From Liolophura sinensis (Eukaryota; Mollusca; Polyplacophora; Chitonida; Chitonidae), in NCBI RefSeq assembly GCF_032854445.1, contig NC_088296.1:20637853-20701852 (forward strand): a DNA stretch of 64,000 nucleotides, in the 5' to 3' direction. The position numbers and the translations under genes were made by a program. This document shows, piece by piece, positions 23,267 to 35,131 of this stretch. The stretch's first letter is position 1. Every line of letters starts with the position of its first letter. Below the pieces are notes generated by a model. The model was not told the origin of the DNA and did no database searches. It saw only the letters and a list, made by a program, of their open reading frames with translations.

Positions 23267-23968
23267 TCAGTTTTACTTAATATGGTTTATTTCAAGTGCA
23301 ATTATAAATTCCAAAAATGAGGAGACAGCCAAGTGGCTCTTAGCTATTGTGAATGGTGGCGTCTGTAAGGAAATAAGAAAAGTCGAAAGATCTTTTTATT
23401 GTCGTTGAAGACAAAAAAAATTATGTTCTGTGCAAATTAATATCAAAATGAAATCGAAAGAATACAATAACTTACAAGCTTTTGGTCTTGCTACATGTAC
23501 AGTAACAGTAACAGTAACAGTATCATTTTCATTTAACATTGCACAAGTCCACTTTAATTTTCAGGGTTCTTTATCTACACATTTTAAAAACTGTGTTGCA
23601 CAATTTTTTTTTTGCTGTGTAAGAATCTTGAAATTATAAAAACTGTTTCTTAAATTTTTTTTGTATCGTATATTTATCTCTGATGGGATATTTATGTGTA
23701 CAGGTGTGAACCATATCTCACTTTTGCATTTCAGACAGCCACTGTTTTTTTTTTTTTTTAACAGAAATGTTGCAAGATCTCGCATTACATGATAGCTGGT
23801 TGCTAATTTTCACTCAGTACCCTATGCCTTAACCTAGCAGCAGCCTGCTTACTACATTAAATATCTATTTCACTGAAATTCTGTTTTGGAATCCTACCTT
23901 CATTTGCAGTATATTATAGTGAAAACAAAGGGGAAGTGGAAAATGCCAAGTAGAATGAGTTACTTTGA

Positions 23969-24239
23969 TTGATTTATTTATTTATTTGATTGGTGTTTTA
24001 CGCCGTACTCAAGAATATTTCACTTACATGACGGCGGCCAGAATTATGGTGGGTGGAAACTGGGCAGAGCCCGGGGGAAACCCACGACCATCCGCAGATT
24101 GCTGGCAGACCTTCCCACTTACGGCCGGAGAGGAAGCCAGCATAAGCTGGACTTGAACTCACACAGATCGCATTGGTGTGAGGCTCCTGGGTCATTATGC
24201 TGCACTAGCGGGCTAACCGACTGAGCCACGGAGGCCCCC
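23969..24239 (-). mobile_element. SINE A, full length, with perfect duplication
   Basis: A complete 271-bp copy on the minus strand, from GGGGGCCTCCGTGGCTCAG at 24239 leftward to (AAAT)n. It is flanked by a perfect 12-bp duplication, GAGTTACTTTGA, at 23957-23968 and 24240-24251. Both boxes are close to consensus. This is the best-preserved family A member here and probably one of the youngest. Confidence 0.96.
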
Positions 24240-24251
24240 GAGTTACTTTGA

Positions 24252-26663
24252 AATGCTGCTATTTTATTGGCAGTAAAAAGCAGCTGCCAGCTCAAACCTC
24301 AAAGGCGCCTGTCCAAGATTAGGTGCTTATTTGACCATGGCTGCCCCGTTGTGGCGAGTGACTGGTGGTGCTCATCCTGAAATGCGAATGTCGCTTATTG
24401 ATAGACATATTTAGACACATAGTTCCAACACGAAAGTCCAGTTCCTTTGCTCCTAGATACTAATTTGCACTGGAATGATGAATACGGGCAGTGAAAAGGG
24501 TTTACTTTGAGAAAATGGGAGTTCCCTGTTACTACCATTACAGCCTAATTAAGGCTTTCATCGCCAAGTGACACTGTGATCAAGGAGTAATAGGCTCATC
24601 TCGAGCTTCCAGATTCCTCCTGGGGGGGCCCCTGCTCTGTCGCATTTCGAGCTCTGTGTTTAACCTCTTCCGAAGCCATTACTAGATATCCTGGTGGACA
24701 CAGGGTTTCTGGTCTCTGGCCACAAAAGATAGAAGGAGCTGTCGGATTGGTGGCTAATGAAGAAAGCTTACACCCCCCAAACACCCCCCCCCCCCCCCCA
24801 CGCCAACTCACCCAAACCACCACCACCTCCTCTACCCCCCTGTAACTGTTCAGTGTCTGTCTGAGCTGCAAATAGATTGAGATTTGCCACACTAATGGTG
24901 GTTCAAGCAAATTTGCCCCTCTTATTTCGCCGTCAGATAAAACTGCCTTTCGTGTTGTCTCGATGCTTTTTTTAAAGACAGCTGGGAACACAAAAATTCA
25001 GAAATCTCTTTACTCCGCATGTGCATTTTCATCATGGTGTGGGCTATGTGTGCTATGTGCCGTGGCAAAGATTTGGGAGCTTTTCAATTAATTTCTAGAG
25101 ACAAAAACTTTGTATATGCGTCTTACCTATCTGAATATCAGTTGATTAACATAATTTCTGTATATTTGACATTTCCATGGTAAACTTAAGAATGGAATAA
25201 AAATAAAAGTGTCAAGACTGGCTGAATTTAAAATGTCTTTTAAAGTACAACAAGCAGCCATCCTTAAAAAAATCTCTGTTGAGGATAACTAAAACCTATC
25301 AGGAAAGTAGGGTACATGAAAGTTTGGTGGAGGGAAATATTGGTTTTTTTTTTTCATTTTATCTGGCTAATGAAATAGATACAGATTTTAAAGAAATTAT
25401 CACTTTTAAAAAAAAGAAAAGAAGACAAGCAATTGTGTCAAACCCCTATTAAAAGCTTGAGATAAGTGAAGTATCCAAGACACAGTTCAGGCTGGTAACC
25501 AAATCTAAACGGCTAATTCCCAAAGACCACCAACAAATATTATGTTAGTAATGGTCCAATGGCAGTGTATTTGACAATGCTAGTAATAAACAAAATGGCA
25601 GGGCTTGCAATTCAGAGTTCAAAGAAAAACAAGGGTATATACGTACAGAATAACTTCCACAGTGGGCAGCGTTGTGCGTAGAACAAACCCAAAAATACAT
25701 GTACTAGAAACTTTATGCCATGAAGGATGAGTACAATTATTTCTAATTCTTGAGAATTGTGACACCATGGGAAAACCATGCCAAACTTGTGAATAAGTCA
25801 TAATGTACAAACTGTTTTTTGTCATTTTGTTCATCACTAGCATTGTAAAACCTATCCACATGCTCGAGTATGGTTTTCGGCTGCTGATTTCTGGTATTCT
25901 GATATGTTCTCAGTTCACCCTGACACAATGGCTGCTAAGCTTAATGGACTCTGCACTGAGCTGAGTCTGAGGAGGTTGTTTACACTCCATCTGCTGGAGC
26001 TTGATTGGATAACACCTTCAGTTTTTCATGCCTCCGTCGTCACGGCAATGGGTTGAGGAATCTTTGAGTTCTTGGTGATTTGAAAATGCCGGCGTTTTTC
26101 ACGACCGACCAATTCAAATCGGCTTGCATGCATGTAGTGATACCTGAATCTCGCTCCACATTACCATTGATTTTTTTTTTTGAAACACGCAAATATTAAA
26201 AGGTTGACATTCAGCTTTTGTGTTAGCAGTCAATGGACCAATTAGACGAGTGTTTACACAGTGCGACGAGGCTATCAACCAATGGCTTGCATTGTTGCAA
26301 ATTGTCTCTTGGAACCACAGGAATAAATATGATGACAGCCTTAACCAAACATGGGGTCAGAATGCTAACTCCACTTCACACACACATCCACCTAGTCTTC
26401 ATGGCACTTTGTCCACAGGGGAAAGCCCTATTAAACCTGTTTTTTCTGTGATAACTACTGGAGAGTAGAGAATGGCGGCAGAGAGGGAGCTTTTAGAGGG
26501 CAATGTAGGGGGTGAGATAGGTTAGCGCAAAAACCTAAGTGCTGTGATGTGGCAAACATACAATTAAACCAACACTCAGTTCCTGTTTGTGGAAGCTTAG
26601 TATTTAACCTTGATCCATCTGACTCGTGTTTATGCACCGTAATAGGCCTGGACATAAGCATTT
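24252..26663. other. Intron with repeat-poor islands
   Basis: Contains stretches of balanced composition (about 24300-24760 and 25870-26350), separated by AT-rich DNA and a run of 16 C at 24784-24799. The 131-codon minus frame at 24596-24991 crosses the C run and has no domain. No exon is supported. Confidence 0.45.
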
Positions 26664-26677
26664 GGCAGGACAAGGAC

Positions 26678-26844
26678 TTATTTATTTATTTATTTGATTG
26701 GTGTTTCATGCCGTACTCAAGAATATTTCACTTATACAACGATGGCCAGCATTATGGTGGGAGAAAATTGAGCAGAGCCCGGGTTCCCCCACAACCATCC
26801 ACAGGTTGCTGGCAGACCTTCCCACGTACGGCGGGAGAGGGAAT
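26678..26844 (-). mobile_element. SINE A, 5'-truncated, duplication with one change
   Basis: The minus-strand copy has tail, (TTTA)n and body and stops just beyond the GTACG position. Flanks GGCAGGACAAGGAC (26664-26677) and GGCAGCACAAGGAC (26845-26858) form a 14-bp duplication with one mismatch. Confidence 0.92.
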
Positions 26845-27218
26845 GGCAGCACAAGGACAATGGCATGCACCAATTATGATGACAGCAGCCTACTGTTTAG
26901 TACAGGACAAAACTGCCATGTGTTAAAATAACATTGTAACTTTTTTAAAAATGTGATAATCAGGAAGATTTGCCATTAATTATGTCCTGGACCAACGTTT
27001 TGTTTTTTTTCCAATTTTTTCCAGGCTTGTAAAATGAGTTTGTATTTATATCATTTAATATGACAAAGTTGCAATTTGCAATACTTTCTTCCTTTCTTTC
27101 TTTTTTTTCTGTTCCATTTAAATAAGATACAAATTCAGTAAAAAATGTTTCATTATTACAATAGTATTTCCCTGTTCGCTTGAGAGATGAAATCTATTGA
27201 ATTATAGTAATGAAATCA

Positions 27219-27320
27219 GTAAATGGATGAATAATTCAATTTTGATTTGATGATTGATATGAGTGATTGATTCATATGAATGATTGATTTATATGAAGGA
27301 TTGATTGATATGAAGGATTG
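27219..27320. repeat. Degenerate GATTGAT-type repeat
   Basis: Short units of about 17 bp around TGATTGATTCATATGA and GGATTGATTGATATGA recur about five times with variation. Confidence 0.7.
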
Positions 27321-27634
27321 ATTGCCGCATGAAGGATAATGAAATAATGGATGGGTGACGACGGCCTGCAAATCACTCTTTTGAGGTGTGGCTGACAATT
27401 TTCAGTCCAGCAGGTGTTTTTAAGATGACTTGCATGAAATTTGCCAGGCAGCTAGTAGTTTGTACATCGCTACATGTTGATGGGATTGATACATGACAGT
27501 TGACCTTGTATCTGCGTGCTTGTGGTTATATATATATATAGACTGGACAGTTGGTTTGACTGACTTCATTGATTAATGGACAGATATATTGATGGATGTA
27601 TGGTTTGATGATAGGTGGCTAGAAAGGGTGTTAA

Positions 27635-27775
27635 TTTATTTTTATTTATTTGTGTGATTGGTGTTTCAAGCTGTACTCCAGAATATTTCACTTATACAAT
27701 GGCGGCCACCATTATGGTTGGAGGAAACCAGGCAGAGCTTTTCCAGGGTAAACCCACGATCTGCAGGCTGCTGGC
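27635..27775 (-). mobile_element. SINE A, 5'-truncated
   Basis: Tail and central part on the minus strand, with the (AAAT)n end degenerated. Flanks AGAAAGGGTGTTAA and AGAAGGATGTTAA may be a decayed target duplication. Confidence 0.82.
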
Positions 27776-28043
27776 AGAAGGATGTTAAGCTTTGTGAGGA
27801 AACATTGCACTCATTCACCTTGGCCTTTACATTGCCTTTCCTAACAGCACAAAAAAGAAAGTGGAAGAGTGACTGAATATGTGTGGGGCCTGTGAAATGG
27901 TTGCTATGGTGATAGTGTACGATATTGGGACATTTCTGTTTGAACGTAATGTTGACGAAGGCATTGACTCGTCATCAACAGTTGCTCCAGGAACCATGGC
28001 ATTCCTCTGTTTCCAAGTGGTGGTTACTGTGTGCTCACTCCTG

Positions 28044-28103
28044 CACAGAGGTGTTTGTATGGTAAACAGATATGAAGCTGTTTGTATGGTAAACACCTCT
28101 GTG
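28044..28103. other. Short inverted repeat enclosing a direct repeat
   Basis: CACAGAGGTGTTT (28044-28056) is the exact reverse complement of AAACACCTCTGTG (28091-28103). Within the span, TGTTTGTATGGTAAACA occurs twice in direct orientation (28052-28068 and 28079-28095). A hairpin with a 13-bp stem is possible. Confidence 0.85.
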
Positions 28104-28254
28104 TGGAGAGAACAATATAGGCCACTATAATGCAGTATTCAGTTTTCATGTTGGTAGAGCTAGATAGACAATCAGTGTGATGCGGTTTATTCCGTGCAGC
28201 CCAATTTCTGCAGCCCATAAACCTGATAAGTCAAAAACTAAGTATTTTAATAAG

Positions 28255-28362
28255 TCCGTCTGTTAGCCTGCGGATGGTCATGGGTTTCCTCCCACCATAA
28301 TGCTGGCCACCATTGTGTAAGTGAAATAGTCTTGAGTACGGCATAAAACACTGATCAAATAA
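28255..28362 (+). mobile_element. SINE A, internally deleted
   Basis: GTCTGTTAGCCTGCGGATGG leads into the tail, with the GGGCTCTGCCCGG block deleted. The end is ATCAAATAAGG, so the AAAT tract is short. Confidence 0.8.
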
Positions 28363-28402
28363 GGCAAGAAATAAGAGCGGTGTTTTTATGAAGTTCATAA
28401 AC

Positions 28403-28475
28403 ACATGACCATCTGCAGGTTGTTGCCAGACCGTCCCACCATCCCACATACAGCTGGAGAGGAAGCCAGCGTGAG
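28403..28475 (-). mobile_element. SINE A, internal fragment, inverted to its neighbour
   Basis: About 70 bp of the central region in reverse (ACATGACCATCTGCAGGTTG to AGAGGAAGCCAGCGTGAG), 40 bp from the preceding plus-strand copy. Confidence 0.75.
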
Positions 28476-28957
28476 AACAAGTATTTAAATAATACATTTT
28501 TGCAGTTCACATTGCTATTTATTGCAGAGCATCTGGTAGGCATTTCTTCCTAAATTTATTAAGGTGTACGTTTAATGTCCTCTGTAGATTTATATATATA
28601 TTGTTATCATTTTAATTTCTTGACACTTCCATTAGCATGTGTAAAATGGCCCTCCAGTTTCATGAGTGTACAACTTTTGTTTACTATTTCCCCCTTGATT
28701 CTGGAATTTCAGCCAGTCAGATGCTGACTTTTTCTGTGATACATTCCTAAAGACTCAGCTGCAGGTAAAGCATGATTTGCCCCTCATCAGTTATTGTACA
28801 GCTTTATGCAGCTGTGTCGTGCCAAAATTGCACAGTTTCAACTGAACTCATATGGAAAGTCAGATATGGCAGCCGCTGTTGTTTCATATTCCGCAATGAA
28901 ATCTTCGTTTCTCGTTTGATGGAAGTGTGTTCATATAATGACAAACAAAAAAGGATA

Positions 28958-29157
28958 CCTTAAATAACGTAAAAATTCGTCCTTAACTAAGATGCTCATT
29001 TTTCCAGATTCTGGGAGTTTTTAAAAAAGGAATTTTGGGAGGTAGGATAATATCCAACTGGGAAAATGTTAATTTTAGTAATAAGAGTAATATTTTGTGA
29101 CATTTATTTGTCTCCAGAAATGCTCTTTCTGTGGTCGAATTTTGATGTCATTTGGGA
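28958..29157 (+). mobile_element. MITE-like family C, near-complete, TA-flanked
   Basis: Begins CCTTAAATAACG and ends GATGTCATTTGGGA, with TA immediately outside both ends (28956-28957 and 29158-29159). The interior has GATTCTGGGAG, TAGGATAATATCCAACTGGG and ATATTTTGTGACATTTATTT in the same order as the 41775 copy. A TA target duplication would fit Tc1/mariner-type mobilisation. Confidence 0.78.
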
Positions 29158-29525
29158 TACATACCATGGAAATTTTTTTTCCAGTTCTAGTCATTTTTGT
29201 TTGACATGATTTACATTTTAATATCAACCAGTTGGATACAAGAACCCTATACCCTATACAAGAACCTATACAAGAACCCTATACTTTATGGCTGGATCCA
29301 GATAATAATAGTAACAATTTGGTATTGAACCGCGTTCAGATTGATGAAATACAGAAAAAGTAAACTAATAGTACAAGTTTCAGTTTACAAGGTTCTTCGT
29401 GTAACTTTTAACTAAAGGTCCCTATTATAGGTGCATGTAGGACTCATAGGGGCACACTTTCCCCAATATTTGCAATAATGTGCATCTGGGAGCTGATTAG
29501 TACCCTTATCATTTGAATCACGTGT

Positions 29526-29781
29526 GGAGCCTCCGTGGCTCAGTTGATTAGCACGCTAGCGCAGCGTAATGACCTAGGAACCTCTGACCAATGTGGTCGC
29601 TGGGAGTTCAAGTCCAGCTCATACTGGCTTCCTCTCTAGCTGTATGTGGGAAGATCTTACAGAAACCTGCGGATGGTCGTGGGTTTCCCCTGGACTTTTC
29701 CCACCATAATGCTGGCCATCGTGGTATAAGTGAAATATTTTTGAGTACTGTGTAAAACACCAATCAAATAAATAAATAAAT
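29526..29781 (+). mobile_element. SINE A, full length
   Basis: The head GGAGCCTCCGTGGCTCAG, box A TGGCTCAGTTGA, box B GAGTTCAAGTCC, body and tail are present. Part of the GGGCTCTGCCCGG block is deleted. Flanks AATCACGTG and AATCACATG suggest a target duplication with one change. Confidence 0.9.
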
Positions 29782-29789
29782 CACATGTA

Positions 29790-29995
29790 AATGACGTAAA
29801 ATTTCACTCAAAAAATTGCAACTATATTATGCAAATTAATGTGGATAAATATTCATTTTGGTTCTGAAACGTTCCACGTCTTCCAGTACATTGTTATCTT
29901 CTCTTCCATTACATTGTTATCTTGTCTTCCAAACATACATGTAACCCATAACACTTTTCCAGTATCAATAAAAGTTTCGTAATGTGGCCAAATGA
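29790..29995 (-). mobile_element. MITE-like family C, decayed copy
   Basis: AAATGACGTAAAATTTCACTC at the left and TTGGTTCTGAAACGTTCCAC, then TTCCAGTACATTGTTATCTTC, resemble the reversed family core. An internal duplication of CATTGTTATCTTSTCTTCC is visible. The right end is uncertain. Confidence 0.5.
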
Positions 29996-30299
29996 GCTAT
30001 TTAGTCGAGCATTGAATTTTGGGTTACTACAATGTTTCCCAGCGTAAATAAATAAATACCTGCCAGAGGTATTGGTAACTTCAGGCACACCAATTCCCTA
30101 CAGGGTTCCTTATCTGCCATGTTATTAGTAAAACAAATTTCTGTATAGAGTATGGCATTTGAAGCCAAAGAGAAAGGTCGCCCACAATCGTTATACCTGT
30201 TTCTACATGCAAAAGAATCAGTGATCATTTCAGCATGACTGGAGCACAATTGGACAATGTTTCTGTAAGAGTAAAGGTGCTTTATCATCTGTAAAAAAT

Positions 30300-30650
30300 C
30301 GGCCTGGATAGCACAGTTGGAAGAAGGTCCGTTTCGGGAGCTGTAGATCCAGGGTCAATCCTGGGCGAGTCACACCTAAGACTTTAAAAGAGGAAGTTGT
30401 AACTTCCATGTTTGGTGTTCAGCATGAAGGGATAGTGCAACAACTGGTTGACCTGTATCAGCATAATGGCTCGGCCGGGGCGGCTTACTTGCCTTCGGTA
30501 AGTCGTCTCAGTGAAGCAGCACTAGTTAAAAGAGCGATGAAAACAAAGAGGCACATTACATACATCCTAAGGATTCCTTCGTCGTCATCTGACTGAAAAA
30601 TTGTGGAGTACGACGTGAAAACCCCAAGCACTCACTCATTCACTCACTCA
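30300..30650 (+). mobile_element. SINE B, full length
   Basis: Head GGCCTGGATAGCACAGTTGG with the box B-like GGGTCAATCC, complete body, tail GGAGTACGACGTGAAAACC, and an end of CACTCACTCATTCACTCACT. Flanks CATCTGTAAAA and CATCGTAAAA may be a decayed target duplication. Sixteen bases are missing near GTGGAAATCC compared with the 2194 copy. Confidence 0.92.
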
Positions 30651-30654
30651 TCCA

Positions 30655-31351
30655 TCGTAAAACGTAAACAAAACCTTAAAACTTATGTCTTCAGTAATTT
30701 ATATGTCAGATCATCTCAAGCTTAATGGCTGATATTGATTTGGCAGGCTGTTGTTACTTGTGTAGCTGGCCCCTGCGAGTTTCCCAGTTTTATGTTTTCG
30801 TCATTCATCAAAAAGTGAAGACGAGCGATAAAAATGGAAGCCTGTACAAAGAATAGATAGAATACTCCAGCAGTGTCTCACCTGATTGCCTGCGTTGTCT
30901 GTTTTATGCCAGCAGTGGAGCTTCAGGCTCCGGAATCCAATACAAGGCTGCTGTTGGATAATTGCAAGCCTGCAGATTGACAGAAATGTATGACAAAGCC
31001 TTCCCCAGTTTATGCGTTTATTCATGTTTTTACCTTAAAAAATTGTCACACAGTACAACAGAGAGAGGCTTGTTTTTTTTTTTTGTTTTTTTTTTTTGAC
31101 TAAAACTCAAGATTCCCTAAGTAATACAGAATATGGTTGGGGAAAAGTTTGCAGCTCTGGCTCTGTTTGTGTTAACTTCTAAAATTTACTACTTTTGTGA
31201 TGCCCCTGACATTTGCTAATCTAGCCAAGATAGATTTTTAGCTTTATTTTCAACATGGCAGGTTCAGTTGACCTTTGGTATTAATTTTTAATGGGCAGCT
31301 CTTGTAAATTTTTTAGAATACATGTATTTTTATTACAAATCAGGAATACCC
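30655..31351. other. Intron, nothing recognised
   Basis: Unique sequence including a T-rich tract at 31071-31097. No exon, array or SINE. Confidence 0.5.
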
Positions 31352-31543
31352 TAATTCCTCAACCTTTTCAACCACCACTGTGAGCACTGTTTCTAAACAT
31401 TTTGAGAGAACTGTGGGAAAATAAGAAATAATTGCACTGCTTAATGAAGCTTGCATCTTTACTGAAAGAAACAAAGCATTTTAGCTCCATTTTCATAATA
31501 ATTGCATGTATAAATTTTAGGTGTTGAAAAGGTTGAAGATTTA
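31352..31543 (+). mobile_element. MITE-like element with family D ends and a different core
   Basis: The left arm ATTCCTCAACCTTTTCAAC (31354-31372) and right arm GTTGAAAAGGTTGAAGATT (31523-31541) pair at 17 of 19 positions. The ~150 bp between them do not resemble other family D copies, so this is either a distinct family sharing ends with D or a highly diverged one. No coding capacity. Confidence 0.7.
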
Positions 31544-33270
31544 CCTTACCCTAATTTCTCTAATTTTGGAACAAATATCAGTAGTGTTAAAAGAAGAATA
31601 TTACATTTCTTTACCAGCCTTTTGGAAAAGTAAAGATATGAGTTTTGTTGTTCATTAGATGGTCTAACTGTGTGAGATAAAAGAAGCTCAATATTCCTGC
31701 CAGAATTACACTTATATTGGCTGAAATGAGCAGACGAGGTGTTCTGGAAATTAGAGAAAGAGGGTAGAATGTTTGAGAAGGAATATGGCGTCATTTAAGT
31801 TGGCCACAGTGACTGGCTCATGTAGTTATATGCATGTTTACTAGTGTTAAATCATTCTAATTACCAAGGATACATGAAAATTAACAGCTCAGAAGGTGCC
31901 TTTTTACACTTATATACCCTTTTTTAAAAAATTTGCAACACCGGAGACATTTTTATGCTTTGCAAAAATAATCTTTTGCACAAGACCCGTTTTTCTGTCT
32001 TTATGGAAATTATTTTTTTATTTAGATTTTGTTACATATGTCCTAGTATTTTGCTCTGTACATTTGCCTCAGAAGGGCTTTTTTTGTTTGAACTGCGTAC
32101 GAGACAGACAATTTTTTCTCCTTAGACAACAATTTGTCGTCCAGATTCACGCGTATAATTTATGAGGTTTTGCTATGAATTCTCGGTGGAGATGCAAAAT
32201 GAATGCATCAGCCCGTCGGAAGATTCTGGATGTGATTAGGAAACAGAAGTTTCAGCTGTACGATGCGCAATTGTAAGCGTCTGGATCAGCGCAGGCGCCT
32301 GTGTTGGGTTTGCAGTGCTGCAGCAATGCTGCAATCATCCCAGGCTCCAATATAGTGTCCCTGCAGGCGTGTGATGTGGTTGTGAAATTCCCAAGTACTG
32401 GCTTTGTTCTGCTGGACACTTGGCTCAGGGTGCTGGGCACAGGGTGCCTTTCCCTTTAATAATGACCTCAAATCCGAGAGGGAGAAAGAGGAAAAAAAAA
32501 TTAAAGACCTTGAGAATTGCAAGAAAAAAATTAGTTAAAAAGTACATGTTGGTTTCCATGGTGACTGCGATAGCTGTCGATGGTAATCACTGTGGAGCCA
32601 TGAGGTCTCAGTAGAGTTGTTAGACAGAGCAGTGACAGAACTGTTGTTACCCTGGACCAAAGTCTTGATGGGGGAGTAGAGGATTGGGGAAGGGGTGTTG
32701 TGAGAGTGGGGTGGGATGGGGGGTGGGGGGGGGGGGGGCAGAGGCTTGTCACTGTGTGAGGCATGACTTAAAAGCCAAATTCTATGGAGAAAGAGTTACA
32801 TGTTGCTCATGTAGCCTGTCATAAAATTCTGAGAGGCCATTAGGAAGGCTTTTATTGGCTTAGAGCAGATGCAGTGAGCTCCTGCAACACAGTCCTTTAA
32901 GGGACGTCTGGTGTCCATCCGTTATAAAGGTTATTAGCTCTCCTGACCTTAACAAGCTTCTCAGCTCGTTAACAGGTGAGGTATCTCATGTCTCGGGCTT
33001 GGTAACGGCTCTTTCTAAATTACAAGGGCCGGAACTTGATAACGGAATTGTGATCACTGTTCTCCACTATGGATATTGTTCATTAAAATCTGATCTATAA
33101 TCTGGGTTATAATGATGATCAAGTATTAGGCAAAGTGTTGATCAGGGTTATATTTCACATCCAATCCCTGTCCGTGAACAGTTGCATTCATAATTTACAA
33201 GAATCTGTCATTTATGCCTGTTTTAAGTAAAAACACATCCCCTATTGTACATGTGCATTTGTACTGTGAC
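31544..33270. other. Intron, partly repeat-poor, with G-rich patch
   Basis: Around 32160-32460 the sequence is balanced in composition and could be conserved non-coding DNA. A G-rich patch at 32671-32738 ends in a run of 14 G (32725-32738) and has many G tracts on the plus strand. No exon is supported. Confidence 0.45.
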
Positions 33271-33693
33271 CCTCAGTATTTTCACATACGACAAAGCAAC
33301 TTTCAGTGTGATTTATATATGCACATACCTAAATGACCGAAAATTTTGCCCACAAAAGTGCATTTTCAAAGGCAAATAAATGTCACAAAATATTATTTTC
33401 AGTACTGAAACTTATAATTTCCCAGTAGAATATCATCCCATGTTCCAAAGAAGCCTCGAAGCACCCCTCTAAAATCAGTAGAACATTCTCAGAATCCAGC
33501 AAAATGGGAAAGTTAGTCAGGGATAACATTTATGGTTGTTTAATCTGATTTTAAAGACAAAAACTACGGTGGTTGGGTTGGCCAATTTTGGGGGCTTTAT
33601 TGAAAGTGTAATTTTATTATCGTGCACAGAATAATACCCTCAGAGCATGCTTGAAAAACATCTTACTAACATGCGAAAGGTTTGAAAAATTAC
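33271..33693 (+). mobile_element. MITE-like family D, split by a family C insertion
   Basis: The left part of D is at 33271-33327 (CCTCAGTATTTTCACATACG to TTTATATATGCACATA). D resumes at about 33538 with TCTGATTTTAAAGAC and continues through GGTTGGGTTGGCCAATTTT and CAGAATAATACCCTCAG to GAAAGGTTTGAAAAATTAC. The break falls exactly where other D copies read GCACAT...TTTGATTTGAAGAC, and the intervening 210 bp are family C. Confidence 0.82.
33328..33537 (+). mobile_element. MITE-like family C, nested inside family D
   Basis: Begins CCTAAATGACCGAAAATTTT after a TA. It contains AGTACTGAAACTTATAATTT and CCAGTAGAATATCATCCCA, and ends near AACATTTATGGTTGTTTAA. The core orientation matches the 7270 copy reversed. 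C was therefore active after D inserted here. Confidence 0.82.
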
Positions 33694-33924
33694 AGTAGTG
33701 TATTTATGCAATAACCACTGTGTCTGTGTTAACACTGTTAGCGTTAATAGGGATGACACTTTCTGAATATAGCACAGATTCTAGTGCTGTAAATTGGCTG
33801 AGACCACTGTGGGTTTTGAACCAGCGTCCTCAGAGTCAGGCACCAAATCATTAGCAATACATGTTAACCACATCTTGTTAAATGATGTCCAAACCTACCT
33901 GTATCTGTGTACTGTATCTGTGTT

Positions 33925-34010
33925 CTCGTGGGAAGGTTTGGCAGCAACCTGCAGATGGTTGTGGGTTTATTCCAGTCTCTGCCCAGTTTCCTCCCACTGT
34001 AATGCTGGAT
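33925..34010 (+). mobile_element. SINE A, central fragment
   Basis: TCTCGTGGGAAGGTTTGGCA through CTCCCACTGTAATGCTGG. It lacks both head and tail. Confidence 0.78.
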
Positions 34011-35131
34011 AATGTTTGAAACGGCTAGGTATATGTGATGAAATAAATATTGAACAATGAAATAGAATTTTCAAACACTAAAGCACTTTATCCAATGGAA
34101 TTTATGCAAGAATTTGTTATGAAACTAACATAAAGAATGGTTTGTGTCACTAAAGATGCGCGATTCGTAAAAACTATGGGAGTTATTTCTGTACACTCCA
34201 TAGTTCTCGCAGAATGGTTCAATATGTTGGTTGCGGAGGTGGTTGAAAAAGTTGAAGAATTAGGGTAATTATAAAGAAATTGTGCACTCCATATGTATGA
34301 CGAAACAAGTGTTGATATATGTAATAATTAAACAAAAGGGTTACCAAATATTTGTCAAACAAGTATGCAAATATTATTGATAAAGCTGTGTGTCTATATG
34401 TGCAATGATAAAAAGTGTGCCTATGTACATGTGACTGACAAGCCAGTGTCTCTAGGGGACAGTGCATTATGTGTAGGCCGAGGAGTCAGGATTATACACT
34501 TGTGTTCACCAAAATCTCATATTTCATCCATCAGATATTAAGTGTATGAAATGGAGAGCATCTTTCATATGTGTGCTTCGTTATCTTTTACTTGTATTCC
34601 CATAAATCATGGAATTGTCATGCTTGTTGCAGAATCTGAGTTGCAGCACAGGCTTTCTGTTCTTTACTGTCGCACTGGGTGACTAAAAACACTGCTTCCT
34701 CTCAAATCTTTTTCTGGCGTGTCATTATCTGACATTCTCAGTTAAAATGTTGCCATGGCAACCGATTATTATTGTGATTTTTCCTTAACTGTTATTCCCA
34801 CAGCGGATGATTGGTTTTCCTTGTTAGGCGACTGCAAGTGCATGTGCAGCTGTTGTCTCTGGCTGCATGCATTCAGCAGGTGGTTTTTGATGCTGATGCA
34901 AAGTGCAGACACAGGTACCTGTGATACATCAAAGGGATTGATTAGAGAACACCAGGGCTCATGACACATCTTTGTGTGTGCTTATTAACTGGTGGGTCAG
35001 TAGTAATGGAATAAAGGATACAAGAAAAGGTAGAATAAAACGAAGAGAATGGATTTAAAGAAAATGAACAAAGACACGCTGACCCCGGCACGTTATTGAT
35101 TAACTTATTGGGAGAGTGAGGCCAGCTTAGT
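34011..35131. other. Intron, nothing firm recognised
   Basis: Mostly unique AT-rich sequence. The string AAAAGTTGAAGAATTAGGG at about 34248-34266 looks like a lone family D end, without a partner that I can place confidently. Confidence 0.45.
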
